A DNA stretch of 64,000 nt. Origin: Siphonodentalium dalli (taxonomy: Eukaryota; Mollusca; Scaphopoda; Gadilida; Siphonodentaliidae). Shown in pieces: positions 34,501-45,059 of this stretch. The notes below the pieces were generated by a model that was not told the DNA's origin, ran no database searches, and worked only from the letters and a program-made list of their open reading frames with translations. The stretch is from the NCBI GenBank assembly GCA_032622095.1, contig CP136062.1, positions 165,792,090 through 165,856,089 of the forward strand, given 5' to 3'. Within the stretch, counting starts at the first letter, position 1, and each line of letters opens with the position of its first letter. Both the position numbers and the translations under genes were made by a program.

Positions 34501-37500
34501 ATTTGTGTTTTTTATCTGGTACAACAAGCGTTCAAACTGTCGGTGGAAATTCCTAACCTAACATCCATGATTGGCAATTTACTCAAAACAATTATCACTG
34601 GATGCAATGCAAGTCACTCTTGTAACATACATACATTATTTAATCTGAATCTGTATTATCAAAGTTTCCAACTATTGGAAATTCCCATCGTAACATCACC
34701 TATATGGATGAGAACTCTCAACTGATAGCTACATTTCAGTACAAAAATGCGGTCTAAAAACAGCAAATATCACACTTAATACTGTTTGGTATATCAAATT
34801 ATCATCCAGCACAAAATTTACACTAATTTAGTCGGAAATTTTTCAACTAATGTTGTGTCATGCATCAAATGCCCAACTGTTGTAGCTTGGGGGTCCACCC
34901 CTGACACACATCCCTGATGGTAAATATCGCCTTGTTTGAAATAGGTTTATGAAAAGACTTGAAATGTTCATATATATATTAACTAATTGGGCTATCTGGC
35001 GTTGTCAAAGCAAGTTAGAATGTATGTGTATATGATTTATGTCAGTACTAAATTTACATATAATAGCCTATACATATATACATAATAATTGACTGCATGG
35101 TTGTATACATATACATATATATATATGCTTTATGAATGCCAAAGACGAACCATTATCACAACTGTCAAGACCCCCCACCATGATATATCTTTGGTGAAGT
35201 TGGCGACACTGTTTGTGTCCATTTTGCCAGCCCCCTTCCCCTAGCTCCAACATTTCTGAAAAGTACCACTTTCGGAACTCTTTATACCACGTCATGAGAT
35301 TCCTCGCGTATATATGTATATGAATATGACAATAGCTGAGAACATACTGTTCTATCAATGCCTCTCCCCGAATCAAGGACAACACAGATACTTGTAATTA
35401 TTGTTAGTGGCCTCGTTTTATGGGCACCGGCAAAGAGGTAGATACCGTTATCATAAATCGTCGTTGATTGTTGTCAGCCAGCCACGACAGGGCACGAGCT
35501 TGTCGGCAACCTGCAAAAATGCCAGCTAACAAAACGACCATCGGGCATGGCATTTTTGCAGTTTGCAGTGCAATTTTGCCAGCGTATGAACGTACCCTTA
35601 TCGACGCTCATAAAAAAACAAAGATGGTGGATAAGCACCTAATATTGATTTCATATGAGGTCACTTTCGATGTCATCATCGACCTAATATGGGTTCATCC
35701 ATCGTCACTATTTATCGACGCTGATTGGCTAATCGCAAGAGCAGACATAATAAATATATATAGCATTTGTCTTTCGCAGATCACGAGTTGGGTCGAATAA
35801 TACTGGACCTCTTTGCAGCGGGGACGGAGACGACATCAACGTGTCTGTATTGGGGCATCGCCTATTGTGTCAACGACCCACATCTTCAAGAGACGCTCTA
35901 TTCTGAAATAATGGATACTATTGGCGAGGATCGCCTTCCTGGAATGGAAGATAAACTCAAGATGCCAAACGCGGAAGCTTCCATATTAGAAATTCTCCGT
36001 CATGCGGATATTGCCCCCTTAGCCATTGCCCATGCGGCGACAGAAGCAACATCATTCCGGGGTTACAACATTCCAAAAGGCACAATGATACTTCCTGTCC
36101 TTGATTCGGCACTCAAAGACCCCACCATATGGCCTGATCCGTTCACATTCAACCACAACAGATTTCTGGATGGCAACAGTGTGAAGAACATGGAACAGTT
36201 CATCCCTTTTGGAACAGGTGAGTTTATGTTTACTCCAGCATATTGGTATGCCATTCCAATTGTTCCCCTGTTCGACATAGATACATGGATAGCGGTGTGA
36301 CTAAAATCCCACCTGGACGGAGCAGGGGCGGTCCGGGCTGTTAGCTTCATTTCGCGGCGAACATTTTCGCCGATGCCGGCATTTTGAGGGTTAATAGCGA
36401 CCCTGAGTGGGTTTCCATGACACCCCTGCACTTATATTGGCCTTACAATCACTCATATAGTTCATATGGGGGGTCCGGGCTGGTCCGGGCTGGTCCGGGC
36501 GGTGTTTAGTCACACCCCATGGATAGTGACTTTGTCATGATACAATGTACCTTTCCACAGCTACAAGTATCAATCAAATAATTATTAGCGGATATTGTCC
36601 TCCAAGTCGTTTGCTGCACGAGGAATTCTTTGTTCACCTTAATTTTTATATCCGCGAATAATTTCAGTGTTAAATTGCCTACTTTCAAACAACTGTTTAG
36701 TTGTCCAATCATAATGTACTGAAATGTCAATTTGTGCAAACTTTTTCGAAATTCATCAATGATTTTAACATAGTTTTTTCATTTTGCGTGCCAGTCGTCA
36801 TGAATTTCACATTTAAGACACAAAGAATGTATTATATCGGGTGTATTATTGCATAAGAATTAAACTCTTTCTGTTGACTTGTCTCCTAGCAACCATTAGC
36901 TCCTTCCAATAATGAATATGTGCGGAAACTTCCATTAACCATTGAAATGCCACCTTCAATGAATATCACAAGCCTAAGTTTAACAACTAATTTTAAGATG
37001 TCGCTAGGTCTTGTGTAGAGGACAGGAAACTTAGTAAGTTCTACTACTTAAATTACCGTTTAGTTTGTTCACATGCTTGGTTTTTACAAAACTGGCCATT
37101 TATTTAAAATATAAATACACTCAACAGCGGCGTGTAATGTATAATTTGACCCAGTTTTCACGCTGGGGCGAAAACTATTTTGGCCATTTTTTGGCCAATT
37201 CTGATTTTGTTTTGTTGCCAAATTAAAAAAACAATTGCCAAATTAAAAACTCATTTTCTGGTCTCACAATTCATGAATATTTTTTTTTATTTAACATCTA
37301 ACATTCTATATAAGTATGTCCATATGTCCATGTCTGACTTCTTTAAACCCACCATTGTTACTTGACAATATACCACTACCGGTGTACCCACCATCAACTA
37401 TTCAGCCTTGTGACAGACAAAGGATTCATTATTGTTAATCCTCGTTACTGTTGTATTGCACTTGGTGGCCCATTATTTGACAGTGCACTGCCATGGGTAC

Positions 37501-40500
37501 CTTTTGTTACCCATTAAGCTGTAGCACCTAATCAATTAGCAGATGATCATACTATAAATTTGATTCTCATGTCGCTCCCGATACAAAATCAATTTGGGTT
37601 TTTGAATTAGATTTCCGATTTTGTTGTAAAATAAACTTTGCCAAAAGTTTGCCCAACTGAAATGTTTTTGGCCATTTTCGAAAACAATATTGGACTATGA
37701 CAGCCTTAATCCTGATTTGAACACACATAAATTGGTTGTAGGACATCAATCGGGTGCTGTGATAAAATTCGATTATACAGGTGCGCCGCGTATATCTTTC
37801 ATTGTAATTCGTCTGTCTAAATGCCGAGTGACGTGAAGATTTGCCGATGTTTGTTTCAGAAACCCGCCATATCATAGTTTAGTTTTAAAGTGATGTGAAA
37901 CAATCCGGTAGGGTGATCAAATATAAATGGAGAATAATCTTGTTCAAATTAGTAATTTTTACAAATATTATATCCAAGTTGACAACACATACCGTCATTC
38001 TGATATGTTAATTAAATGCAGTGACTCTCGGTGGCGAAATTGTTTTCGTTAATTTATCGCCGATAGATGCGTCCCGAATCGAGTAGTAAATATTTATAAT
38101 TGAGCGTAGTTCAGACGATGTTTTCTATGTAGTGGTATGGTCGATTTGCTTAATATTTTCGGCAAGGTTAGTATAATGCTACATTGCTACAGTTGGCATA
38201 GCGCCTGTATACTAACTGATCAGTTTCACGCAACCGAACAAGTACATAATATGTCTTTAATACTTGCGCAGTAGAATAATTTAATCCACCGAAAACCCGC
38301 GTCTTCTAACGGTAAAGTCTGAAAATGACATCACTGTTAAACCGCGACTCCTTTTTCATGGTCTCTTACATGTATGTTTTGTGCGGCTTATTTTTGTTAC
38401 ATCACAATTGATGACAATATTATTAGGCAGCTATTCTACGTTGAGAGTTCTTCAACCTAGCACGATTTGACCAATTGGCATGTGTTTGAATGATGAGGGT
38501 TCTGAAAGTTATGTACAGCGCTGAAAACATTGCATTGATTGCACCACGATTTCGGTGTGTGTGGCACATTTTAGGATCACACAGAAACGACATATCCATG
38601 GGATCACACTTCAACACATATTCTAGACAAGACCGTATTACAATTTAGGTTACACACACCGGCGGCACAACAACATCAGACACACAGTAGTCTAATTTAA
38701 AGATAACGATCCAATAGCGTGGGTCTAGAGATGGAAATTCCATGCCTGATATAATACCAGTTGTAAATTTCATATCAAATCGATTGATATATTTTTGATA
38801 ATTTGGTTTCCAATCAGTATTTAATGTGGAATTTGGGCGAATATTGTCCAATCTTCTGCAAAATATTTTGCCTGAAGTGGACAGAAATTCCTTCTGTTTG
38901 AAAATTTCCAACATTGCGTGTCAGGTTGGAAATTTCCAACTGTTGGAAATCTTGAGGAACCAGTTGGAAATTTCCAACTGAAGGTGGTATAGTGCGATAT
39001 CGTCCTTTATTATTGGGTGTAGGAAATCACACCAACGAACACACCAACGTATATCGATCTAACCACGTCCCTGAGAGAAATAGGTTAATCTTGGCAAATT
39101 CAACCGAAATCGAACAAAATATGTGATCGTGATTACACCACATAATGTCTCGGTTTTAAAGTATTAAATACAATTTGAGTATTGTTATAGTACATGCACT
39201 TAGAAAATAATTCCTAATTACATAGTATGCGGACGCCTATGGTATTATTATTGTAACTATATTATATACCAGGTATGGGTTCTATACCCAAAACATTGTA
39301 TTTTCAACTTATTCGATGTAATAAACTGTGAACATGTTATTTTTGTTGAGAAACCGACGTCCTGTGCTGTTCTGTGTTGACGTGTCTACACAATATACAG
39401 TTGTCGCCCGCTGTCGAGGGAGACATTGAGATTTGTCACCCGCTCGAGAACGGGTTCTCGAGCGGGTGACAAATCTAAATGTCTCCCGAGAAGAAGGGAA
39501 ACAACTGTTTTGTTATCCGATTACTACAGGAAAAAATCCTCGCCATCCACACGCACGATGTTGCACTGAGTCACGAGTGCTTTCTTTCCCGATTATTATT
39601 ATATATTTTCAGTAACTTCGTATCATCCTATAGGATTTCTGTTCTATAATCGATAGTCAAGCCGTTAAGCGTTTGATAATCATCGTTTATTTACGATAAT
39701 TTTGGTGGTTAAATCGTCAATATCGGTCCATGCAATGTAAACCAATAAGCCATACGGATGATATAGATATTATCCCCTTCTGCAATTGAGCATATTCAAT
39801 GTCGTCTTGTGCGCTGAATTTACTCGCGATGTTCATTCATTACGATCTTGCCCCGACAGCTATTGGATAATTGTCGATTTTATTAATGTACATTCATATA
39901 TGTCAATGCTTCCAAGTAGATGGCGATCCCCACACAAAATACTTCTATAATCACATTGCAGACATCGCGGAGAGGTCTGATATGATGTATAAGCGTACAG
40001 GACCATTCGCGACAAACGTATGCATTACGTTGTCCACTAGCAAGCATGTATAACCAACCAACCTCAAAGAAACGACTCGTTCAATATTGTACCATACTGT
40101 CGACATGCATATATTGAATCACCGAAATGTTTCGATGTAAAAAGTACATAATAACGCTTGTCCGATAAAAGTATCAACTTAAAAGTTCGAATATTAGTGT
40201 TCACTAAATATATGTAAATTAGCAAACACCACAACTGGTGTTGTTTGCGAATCCGTGGGTATATAAGATTTATGACTTTAAAACGTCGTAGTGATGTGAA
40301 ATAGCTGAGGTACTGCAGTGTGTGTGCTTAGATGTATTCTAGCAATATAATATCAGGCGTGCGACAAAAACAATGTTATTTGTCGCCCGCCACGTGACAG
40401 GACATGGGTCAATCAGATAGGTGTAAAATAGGGAGGAGGGTAACAAATTATATTATTTTCAATGGAAGGGGGGGAATAACTCTTTATATTTAGATATACA

Positions 40501-42081
40501 TTCCCCTTCCATTGAAAACAAACGTTTGTTTGAATTCTGTTGCATTCTGTGAGCCATAAATGGTCAATGATTTTATGATTTCAGCTATTTTCTATTACTA
40601 ATACGGGCACCTTCTGAGACACAGACGTTCCAAATGGTGATGAATTATAGTATTTTAATCATATTTTATGGCATAGATTGTTATTAAAACCGTATATCAA
40701 GGCACTATAAAAATTAATCGCGACTCGAAACTAAATGTCATACCCCCCCCCCCCCCCCCCACCCCCCCCCCCCCCCCCCACCCATACACACACGCGCCCA
40801 CTATAGGTAATGGACCATAGTGGTAGGGCACCTGCCCACAGATGCCGCCGAGGTACAACCGATCGGGCGGCAGACCCCTTTGCACAGGCCCTACTCCGGT
40901 GATCGTATACAAGAACAACCACATCGACTACGGGTACATCTTTAAACTATAACATCGATTGTCTAGATATATAGTGTTGATCTGTTTAGCCGAATGGGGT
41001 CTGGTCCAAGATGAAGTTCTCATTAATTACAAAATAAAGCATTAGAACATTAAAGGTACTCAACCCGTAAAGAGGGTCCCCATCTCAACAGATTCCAACA
41101 ACAACAATCCGATCAGAGGGTCCTATATTACTATTTCTTTGGCTTTGGGGGTAAAAAATATTTGATTCGAGTCGAGGAACCCATCAAACAAAGCTCAGAG
41201 TTATTAGATATTGATTTTTCAAATTTGTTATGTTCTCGAGATGAGTACCAATAACTGCCGTAATCTGCTCTGGATGTGTACTCCAAATCTATTCAAACAG
41301 ACAAGGATGAATAACTCTAAAATCAAGTGGTAATTTTAACGCAATTTTGACTGAGTTCTGGGCCAGATAGTATTCCCGATAATGAAAAATAATACATTTC
41401 TAAAATCGATATCTAACAAATCTGAGCTTTGATGGGTGACTTCCTCGACTCGAATCAAATATTTTTGACCCCCGAAGCCATTGAAATAGTAATTGAGAGG
41501 AGTTTTATCGGGTTGAGTACCTTTAAATATTTGATGGGTCTATAACTGGTGTTTTCGTACTGATCATAACTTCCTCTCTCTCTATATGTATGTATCTATA
41601 TGATTCTTGATAAGAAACATGCACATTCGATTCAGTATCTTACTTTTCCGACATTTTATCTCTAACATTCGCATTTTTACACTTTTGATCTCGAATATTC
41701 GATTTTTTTTCATCTCGAATGTTCCACTTTTAACAAAAATCTAACTGGCTGTACTGGGCTTCTGTATAGTACAACAGCTGGTAAAACAGATATAAATGTA
41801 TTTTAATTGCTATCTTTCCCCCGCTTTGTTCCCTTCTTGGCAAAGCTATTTCATGACATATTGTTTTATTTGTCGATATATTGCATGGTATTTCAGGTAA
41901 AAGGATATGTGCTGGAGAACCACTTGCACGAATGGAATTGTTCCTATTCTGGTCTGCGCTGATGCAGAACATAGAGTTTTTACCAGCAGAGGACGGACAA
42001 CTCCCATCTCTAGAAGCGAGATTGGGAATAACCCAATCACCGCCACCATACAAGATAAGAGCTGTTCGCAGGAAAAAATAA
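28181..42081 (+). CDS. Cytochrome P450, CYP2 clan, copy A (four exons)
   Basis: Join of 28181-28547, 30687-31208, 35780-36217 and 41897-42081: 1512 nt, 503 residues plus TAA, uninterrupted. All three introns are GT-AG and phase 1. Microsomal heme monooxygenase, expected to hydroxylate lipophilic substrates with NADPH-P450 reductase at the endoplasmic reticulum. Visible: N-terminal membrane anchor (about residues 5-27), proline-rich PPGPLSLPLIGN hinge, C-helix W133xxxR137, I-helix AGTETTS (310-316), ExxR E367-R370, PERF-like HNRF (422-425), heme loop FGTGKRICAG (440-449) with ligand Cys447. Length is normal for CYP2 proteins. Subfamily and substrate cannot be called. Copy B lies about 8 kb further on. 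Confidence 0.93.
29426..29477. repeat. GC-rich hairpin
   Basis: CGGGCCGCGGGCCGATAATG at the left pairs with TCATTATCGGCCCGAGGCCCG at the right across a 10-base loop, with one mismatch. Confidence 0.85.
29992..30122. repeat. Perfect 41-bp inverted repeat with structured loop
   Basis: The left arm 29992-30032 and right arm 30082-30122 are exact reverse complements over 41 bp; the outer end is TTATGGTTTATTAACGGCCC. The 49-base loop has a second stem (AGCGGCC with GGGCCGCT) around ATCGACTTCGTCTC. Confidence 0.95.
30687..31208 (+). CDS. P450 A exon 2
   Basis: Follows acceptor TTATTTCAG; ends before donor GTAAGG. Codes residues 123-296 plus one base, including WKKNRR in helix C, the GMGKNKLQQKIQEE segment and SNVICSIVCGKRYDYDDEEF, closely like CYP2 proteins. 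The A run at 30719-30723 is five bases long; copy B has six there. Confidence 0.92.
32088..32233. repeat. Foldback element, ~70-bp arms
   Basis: GATCTACAACGAGTTATGTT at the left and the reverse complement AACATAACGAGTTGAAGATC at the right. The centre is GATTCACAACGAGTCGTAGACGAGTTGTGAATC. Imperfect but long pairing. A lone right arm occurs at 28692-28731. Confidence 0.8.
32912..33002. repeat. Foldback hairpin shared with P450 B intron 2
   Basis: ATGGTGTCATGT...GGCGAGG, loop GCTACGA, then CCTCGCC...ACATGACACCAT. The equivalent hairpin lies at 60282-60382 at the same intron place in copy B. Confidence 0.8.
33371..33470. repeat. Foldback hairpin with TTAA-type ends
   Basis: TTAACGTTATTGCACTCGTT at the left pairs with the right arm ending AACTCGTGCAATAACATTAA. 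A GC-rich centre (CTCGAACCTCCGGTTCTCG) closes it. The MITE at 33467 uses the TTAA at its right end as target. Confidence 0.8.
33467..33866 (+). mobile_element. TTAA-flanked paired-hairpin MITE, copy 5
   Basis: Left TTAACCCTTTACCCAACA, right TGTTGGGTAAAGGGTTAA. Hairpins near 33618 and 33770. Absent from intron 2 of P450 B, so inserted after the gene duplication or lost from B. Confidence 0.88.
34058..35597. mobile_element. PIF/Harbinger-like element, 1.54 kb
   Basis: About 50-bp inverted ends beginning GGGTACGTCCATACGCTGGC (left) and, reversed on the right, GGGTACGTTCATACGCTGGC, both running into GCAAACTGCAAAAATGCC. It interrupts a unit whose intact form reads CACTATTTATCGACGCT: left flank CACTAT-TAA, right flank TTA-TCGACG, i.e. 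a 3-bp TWA target duplication with one change. Interior shows no convincing transposase; a minus-strand frame at 34130-34372 is unassigned. Confidence 0.7.
35780..36217 (+). CDS. P450 A exon 3
   Basis: Acceptor CTTTCGCAG, donor GTGAGT. Residues 297-442 plus one base: I-helix FAAGTETTST, the EILR of ExxR, FRGYNIPKG, and FIPFGT that starts the heme loop. 146 codons, same length as in copy B. Confidence 0.93.
36293..36518. mobile_element. hAT-like 226-bp insertion with 8-bp target duplication
   Basis: ATGGATAG stands on both sides (36285-36292 and 36519-36526). Ends are inverted: CGGTGTGACTAAA left, TTTAGTCACACCCC right. TCCGGGC words recur inside near both ends (e.g. GGTCCGGGCTGGTCCGGGCT), as in subterminal transposase-binding repeats of hAT elements. 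Copy B reads ATGGATAGAGACTTCG with no insertion. Confidence 0.8.
39415..39490. repeat. Near-perfect hairpin, ~34-bp arms
   Basis: GGGAGACATTGAGATTTGTC... pairs with the right arm down to ...GACAAATCTAAATGTCTCCC with one mismatch, closing at CTCGAGAAC-GG-GTTCTCGAG. Outer ACAGTTGT / ACAACTGT words extend the pairing to about 39398-39508. Confidence 0.9.
40456..40518. repeat. Purine-rich hairpin
   Basis: TTTTCAATGGAAGGGGGGGA at the left and TTCCCCTTCCATTGAAAA at the right, about 23-base loop. Confidence 0.75.
40743..40783. repeat. Poly-C tract
   Basis: Two runs of 18 C separated by single A bases. Possible i-motif/G-quadruplex DNA; length may be uncertain in an assembly. Confidence 0.85.
41050..41526. 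mobile_element. TTAA-ended foldback element
   Basis: TTAAAGGTACTCAACCCG at the left and CGGGTTGAGTACCTTTAA at the right. A long inner part (about 41112-41220 against 41372-41500) also pairs, including ATTTGATTCGAGTCGAGGA. Possibly a piggyBac- or Kolobok-type non-autonomous element. Its ends are unlike those of the paired-hairpin MITE. It lies 370 bp before P450 A exon 4. Confidence 0.7.
41897..42081 (+). CDS. P450 A exon 4 (heme-binding exon)
   Basis: Acceptor GGTATTTCAG. Completes the Gly of FGTGKRICAG, with heme-ligand Cys447, then GEPLARMELFLFW and a basic end, TAA at 42079-42081. An AATAAA lies at 42227-42232, about 145 bp downstream, a plausible polyadenylation signal. Confidence 0.93.
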
Positions 42082-42226
42082 GCAAGCAATTGATAATTTT
42101 TGTATTTTCAATGACAGAAGCAGCTACCCGACATACATGGATATTGACAAAATACGGATGAGACACCCAGAAGTATAGATTATAATGTTCCGCAGTTTGA
42201 TGAGCGTATTGAGGTTATATACCTGA

Positions 42227-42232
42227 AATAAA
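42227..42232 (+). terminator. Polyadenylation signal of P450 A
   Basis: AATAAA in GAAATAAAATTATG, at a usual distance after the stop codon. No other AATAAA stands nearer. Confidence 0.5.
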
Positions 42233-42564
42233 ATTATGCATTCAAACGAAATGCTGTTCATCGGCTTATATATTAGTGATGCATATTATTATTATTTTGA
42301 AAAATATTTCCTGAAAAATAATAAATTCTAGAAATACCCACATTCGCACTGTTGTGTTATCCATATGTCGTTGCACCAAGATTCGTGCTATATTTCAACG
42401 GATTATTTAAAATTTAGATATATCTTGAAGTCACTATTGAAAAGTGCTCACAACTTGTCTCTCACGTCGCTTCGAGTTGATGAGTATCACGCATACAAAT
42501 GGCCGAGGCGATCTAAAACGTGACCAGAAGTTTAATAAAATAAGATATGACATATTACATATTA

Positions 42565-42915
42565 TTTTGACAGCTAAGAGCAGATGCTATACTATTTGAT
42601 ACATCATTTGTGTCCAAATTCACATTTGTTTGCTCTAACATTATGACAAAAGTTGTCAGTCGAAGGATTCTCAAAGATGTACGGACTGGTGCATTCCACG
42701 CCCCTCCGACTGGCAACTTTTGTCAGAATGTTACAGAAACCCACTTAAGTATTTCCGAACAAATAAGGTATCAACTTGTTTCAAAAATAAACTATCATAT
42801 GCTCGTAACAGTCAAACTGTTATCTTTTGTGTCAGTTCCTGGTATATTATATTTTTGTGTGTTTTTACATTTTGAATGCGTGGTACTCACCAACCTCGAA
42901 ACCACGTGATTCCCC
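42565..42915 (+). repeat. Dispersed ~350-bp repeat, partner of 24240-24595
   Basis: Opposite orientation to the copy at 24240-24595. Inner inverted repeat GACAAAAGTTGTCAGTCG / CGACTGGCAACTTTTGTC. Confidence 0.7.
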
Positions 42916-43399
42916 ACCGTGTCTCTAGAGACGAAAACAAACTGATATTTTTCACTTAACCGCTTCTACATTTTCAGCGAGTTCTCACGAAACTCTCGTT
43001 TCTATGAAACCATATAGACCCATACAGGCGGACATATACCTCAACCAGTCGACATCATCACACATGGGACTAGAGATCAGGCCACTTTATATATATGCTA
43101 TATTAGAGCTGCAACAGTTAAACATATAATCATTCAGACAACGGCGGATCGTGATCTAATCACATATATTGTAGTCTAGGTCAACTTCGAGTTGTCTACA
43201 TGCATACTATGCAGGGTACAGTCTATGCATAACAAAGGTTACCTCAGAAATTAGTATTCCTCTCGGAGATGGCCACCATAAGCATCCGTTTCCCACCAAA
43301 ACCAAATGAAATAGTCCAGTCCGTCAGTGATAGTGACAAAAGTGCAACTTTAGATCAACTTTACTTTATAAAAAATTAGCTATTGTCCGTGCGTGCATC
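42916..43399. other. No recognisable feature
   Basis: No exon or repeat supported. Confidence 0.4.
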
Positions 43400-44060
43400 C
43401 GTTCGTCAACAATTTCCTTTGGCCCACCCTACAGGTCACATCCCTCATCCGATCGTCACCGAACTTCATAGGGATCTTCTGGGTGACCTCTAGATGGAAG
43501 CTTACTATTTTTTCTGAATTTGATTGAAAAACATGGCCGCCAGTGGCCATCTTGCATTTCAGTTTTCCATCCATTAGCACACCCTACAGGCCACATACAT
43601 CACCCGATTTTCACCAAACGCGGAAAAACATGGCCGCCAGCGGCCATATGGATCATCAGAGTGATCTCGAGATTGGAGCTTACCATTTGTTCCGAATTAT
43701 GATCAAAAACATGGCTGCCAGCAGCCATCTTGGATTTTACTCTTTGTACGACTATATCATTTAGCACACCCTACAGGTCACCAAACTTCATATGGATCAT
43801 CGGGGTGACCTCTAGATCGGAGATACCATTTTTTCTTATTTTCAATGAAAAACATGGCCACCGGCTCCCATCTTGGGTTTTAATCTTTGCACCACTTAAT
43901 CCTTTGGCTCACCCTACAACCCATATCCCACATCCGGTCGTCACCGAATTTCATATGGATCTTCGGAGTGACCTCTAGATGGAGCTTACCGCTTTTCCGA
44001 ATTTTGCTAAAAACATGGCGGCCAGCGGCCATCTTGCATTTAACTCTTTGTGCGACTAAA
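43400..44060. repeat. Four-unit tandem repeat
   Basis: Units of about 165 bp contain CACCCTACAG, a CATCCGATCGTCACC-type word, CATATGGATC, GTGACCTCTAGAT and AAAACATGGCCGCCAGCGGC. The third unit is shortened. Related single decayed units occur at 10789-12240. Short reading frames across it in several phases reflect the periodicity and are not genes. Confidence 0.8.
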
Positions 44061-45059
44061 TCTATTGGGTGTTTAGTGTTACATAGACATACCAACTTTC
44101 ACTGTCGCTCCATTAACTATAACATTTGACAATAGCCCCTACCCAAGTTAAGTGTCAGTGTCATTGACACTTTCTTTTTATTTATCATGGAAAACTTCTA
44201 TATCTACTTTTAAATAATTTTCTCAAAAAGCCTGCTCGGTGTGTTATTGGTGAAATACGCACGAAAATCACGACGAATTTTCAATATTTTGAAGCATTTA
44301 TTCAATTTCTTGTGCATGGATTTGCGGCTCAATACTACGTAACACATCAGAAACAAAAATACTAACGTATATGCGATCGGAATTGTTCAAAATGCATGTC
44401 AGAATGGCCGACATACGCGTCATAGGGGCCTAATTTGTTAGATTGATTCATATCAGAGAGGTCAATTATTTGCATGGCATGTGTTGTTGCTGTTTACTGG
44501 TACCTATTATTTAAGGATCAAAATTATACAAGAGCATCAAAATATAATCCAAATTACCCGTCGCCATCGAACAAAGATATTATATCGCCTGCCATGAATA
44601 CTCCAGTGTTGTAATGTGCACATTTAGGTGCCAAACGTTTGTATTTGTATACTTTATTGGGCGACAAACATGATCCATTAGCCAATAAAACCATCACTAT
44701 ATATACACACGTTGATTTGTTTGATATATTTCCGCCAACACCACATGATTATCCTTTTTGGCTGAGGTTGTCCAATGTTTACCAAAGATTTGGACCAATA
44801 ACATTTAATGCGCCGCCTCCGACATTAATTCAATGTTATTGTATATGTAAATAATGATATGGTCAGCCAGCGTGTACATGTATGTACATCTAAGACGATG
44901 CGGTTGCGAGCACTACGTGTATGTATCTGGGATCTGGGGATAATGCGATTGTATAGATGCACTGACCTTACCAAGCACTCTAACAACGTTTACGATTGCA
45001 TCCTCTACTCGTCTCGGATAACCCTTTTACTCGTTGAATATGGTATCACAACGAGAGTA
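44061..45059. other. Intergenic, one unassigned open frame
   Basis: A 71-codon plus frame at 44639-44854 looks protein-like (LFDIFPPTPHDYPFWLRLSN) but has no recognised motif or partner. Otherwise nothing. Confidence 0.3.

Larger units (their letters stand above)
31209..35779 (+). other. P450 A intron 2
   Basis: 4571 bp. Compared with the 1390-bp intron 2 of copy B it has gained about 1.1 kb near 31442-32530, about 0.8 kb near 33070-33895 (including a hairpin and a MITE) and the 1.54-kb element at 34058-35597. A ~120-bp tandem unit (AAGATGGTGGATAAGCACCT ... GTCACTATTT.TCGACGCT) occurs twice in both copies, so it predates the gene duplication. Confidence 0.75.
36218..41896 (+). other. P450 A intron 3
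   Basis: 5679 bp. Homologous to the right end of the window (61552-62585) up to about 37440 in A. Contains a hAT-like insertion (36293-36518), a repeat at 38918-38985 with GGTTGGAAATTTCCAACTG, hairpins at 39415 and 40456, a C-tract at 40743 and a foldback element at 41050. No other gene is seen. Confidence 0.8.

Noticed and set aside
36063-36431. Minus-strand frames opposite P450 exon 3 (also 61386-61601)
   Set aside because: Mirror frames of a well-supported exon.
40697-40924. Gly-rich minus frames
   Set aside because: By-product of the poly-C tract.
43380-44129. Several overlapping frames on both strands
   Set aside because: They follow the four-unit tandem repeat; similar short frames appear in each unit on both strands.
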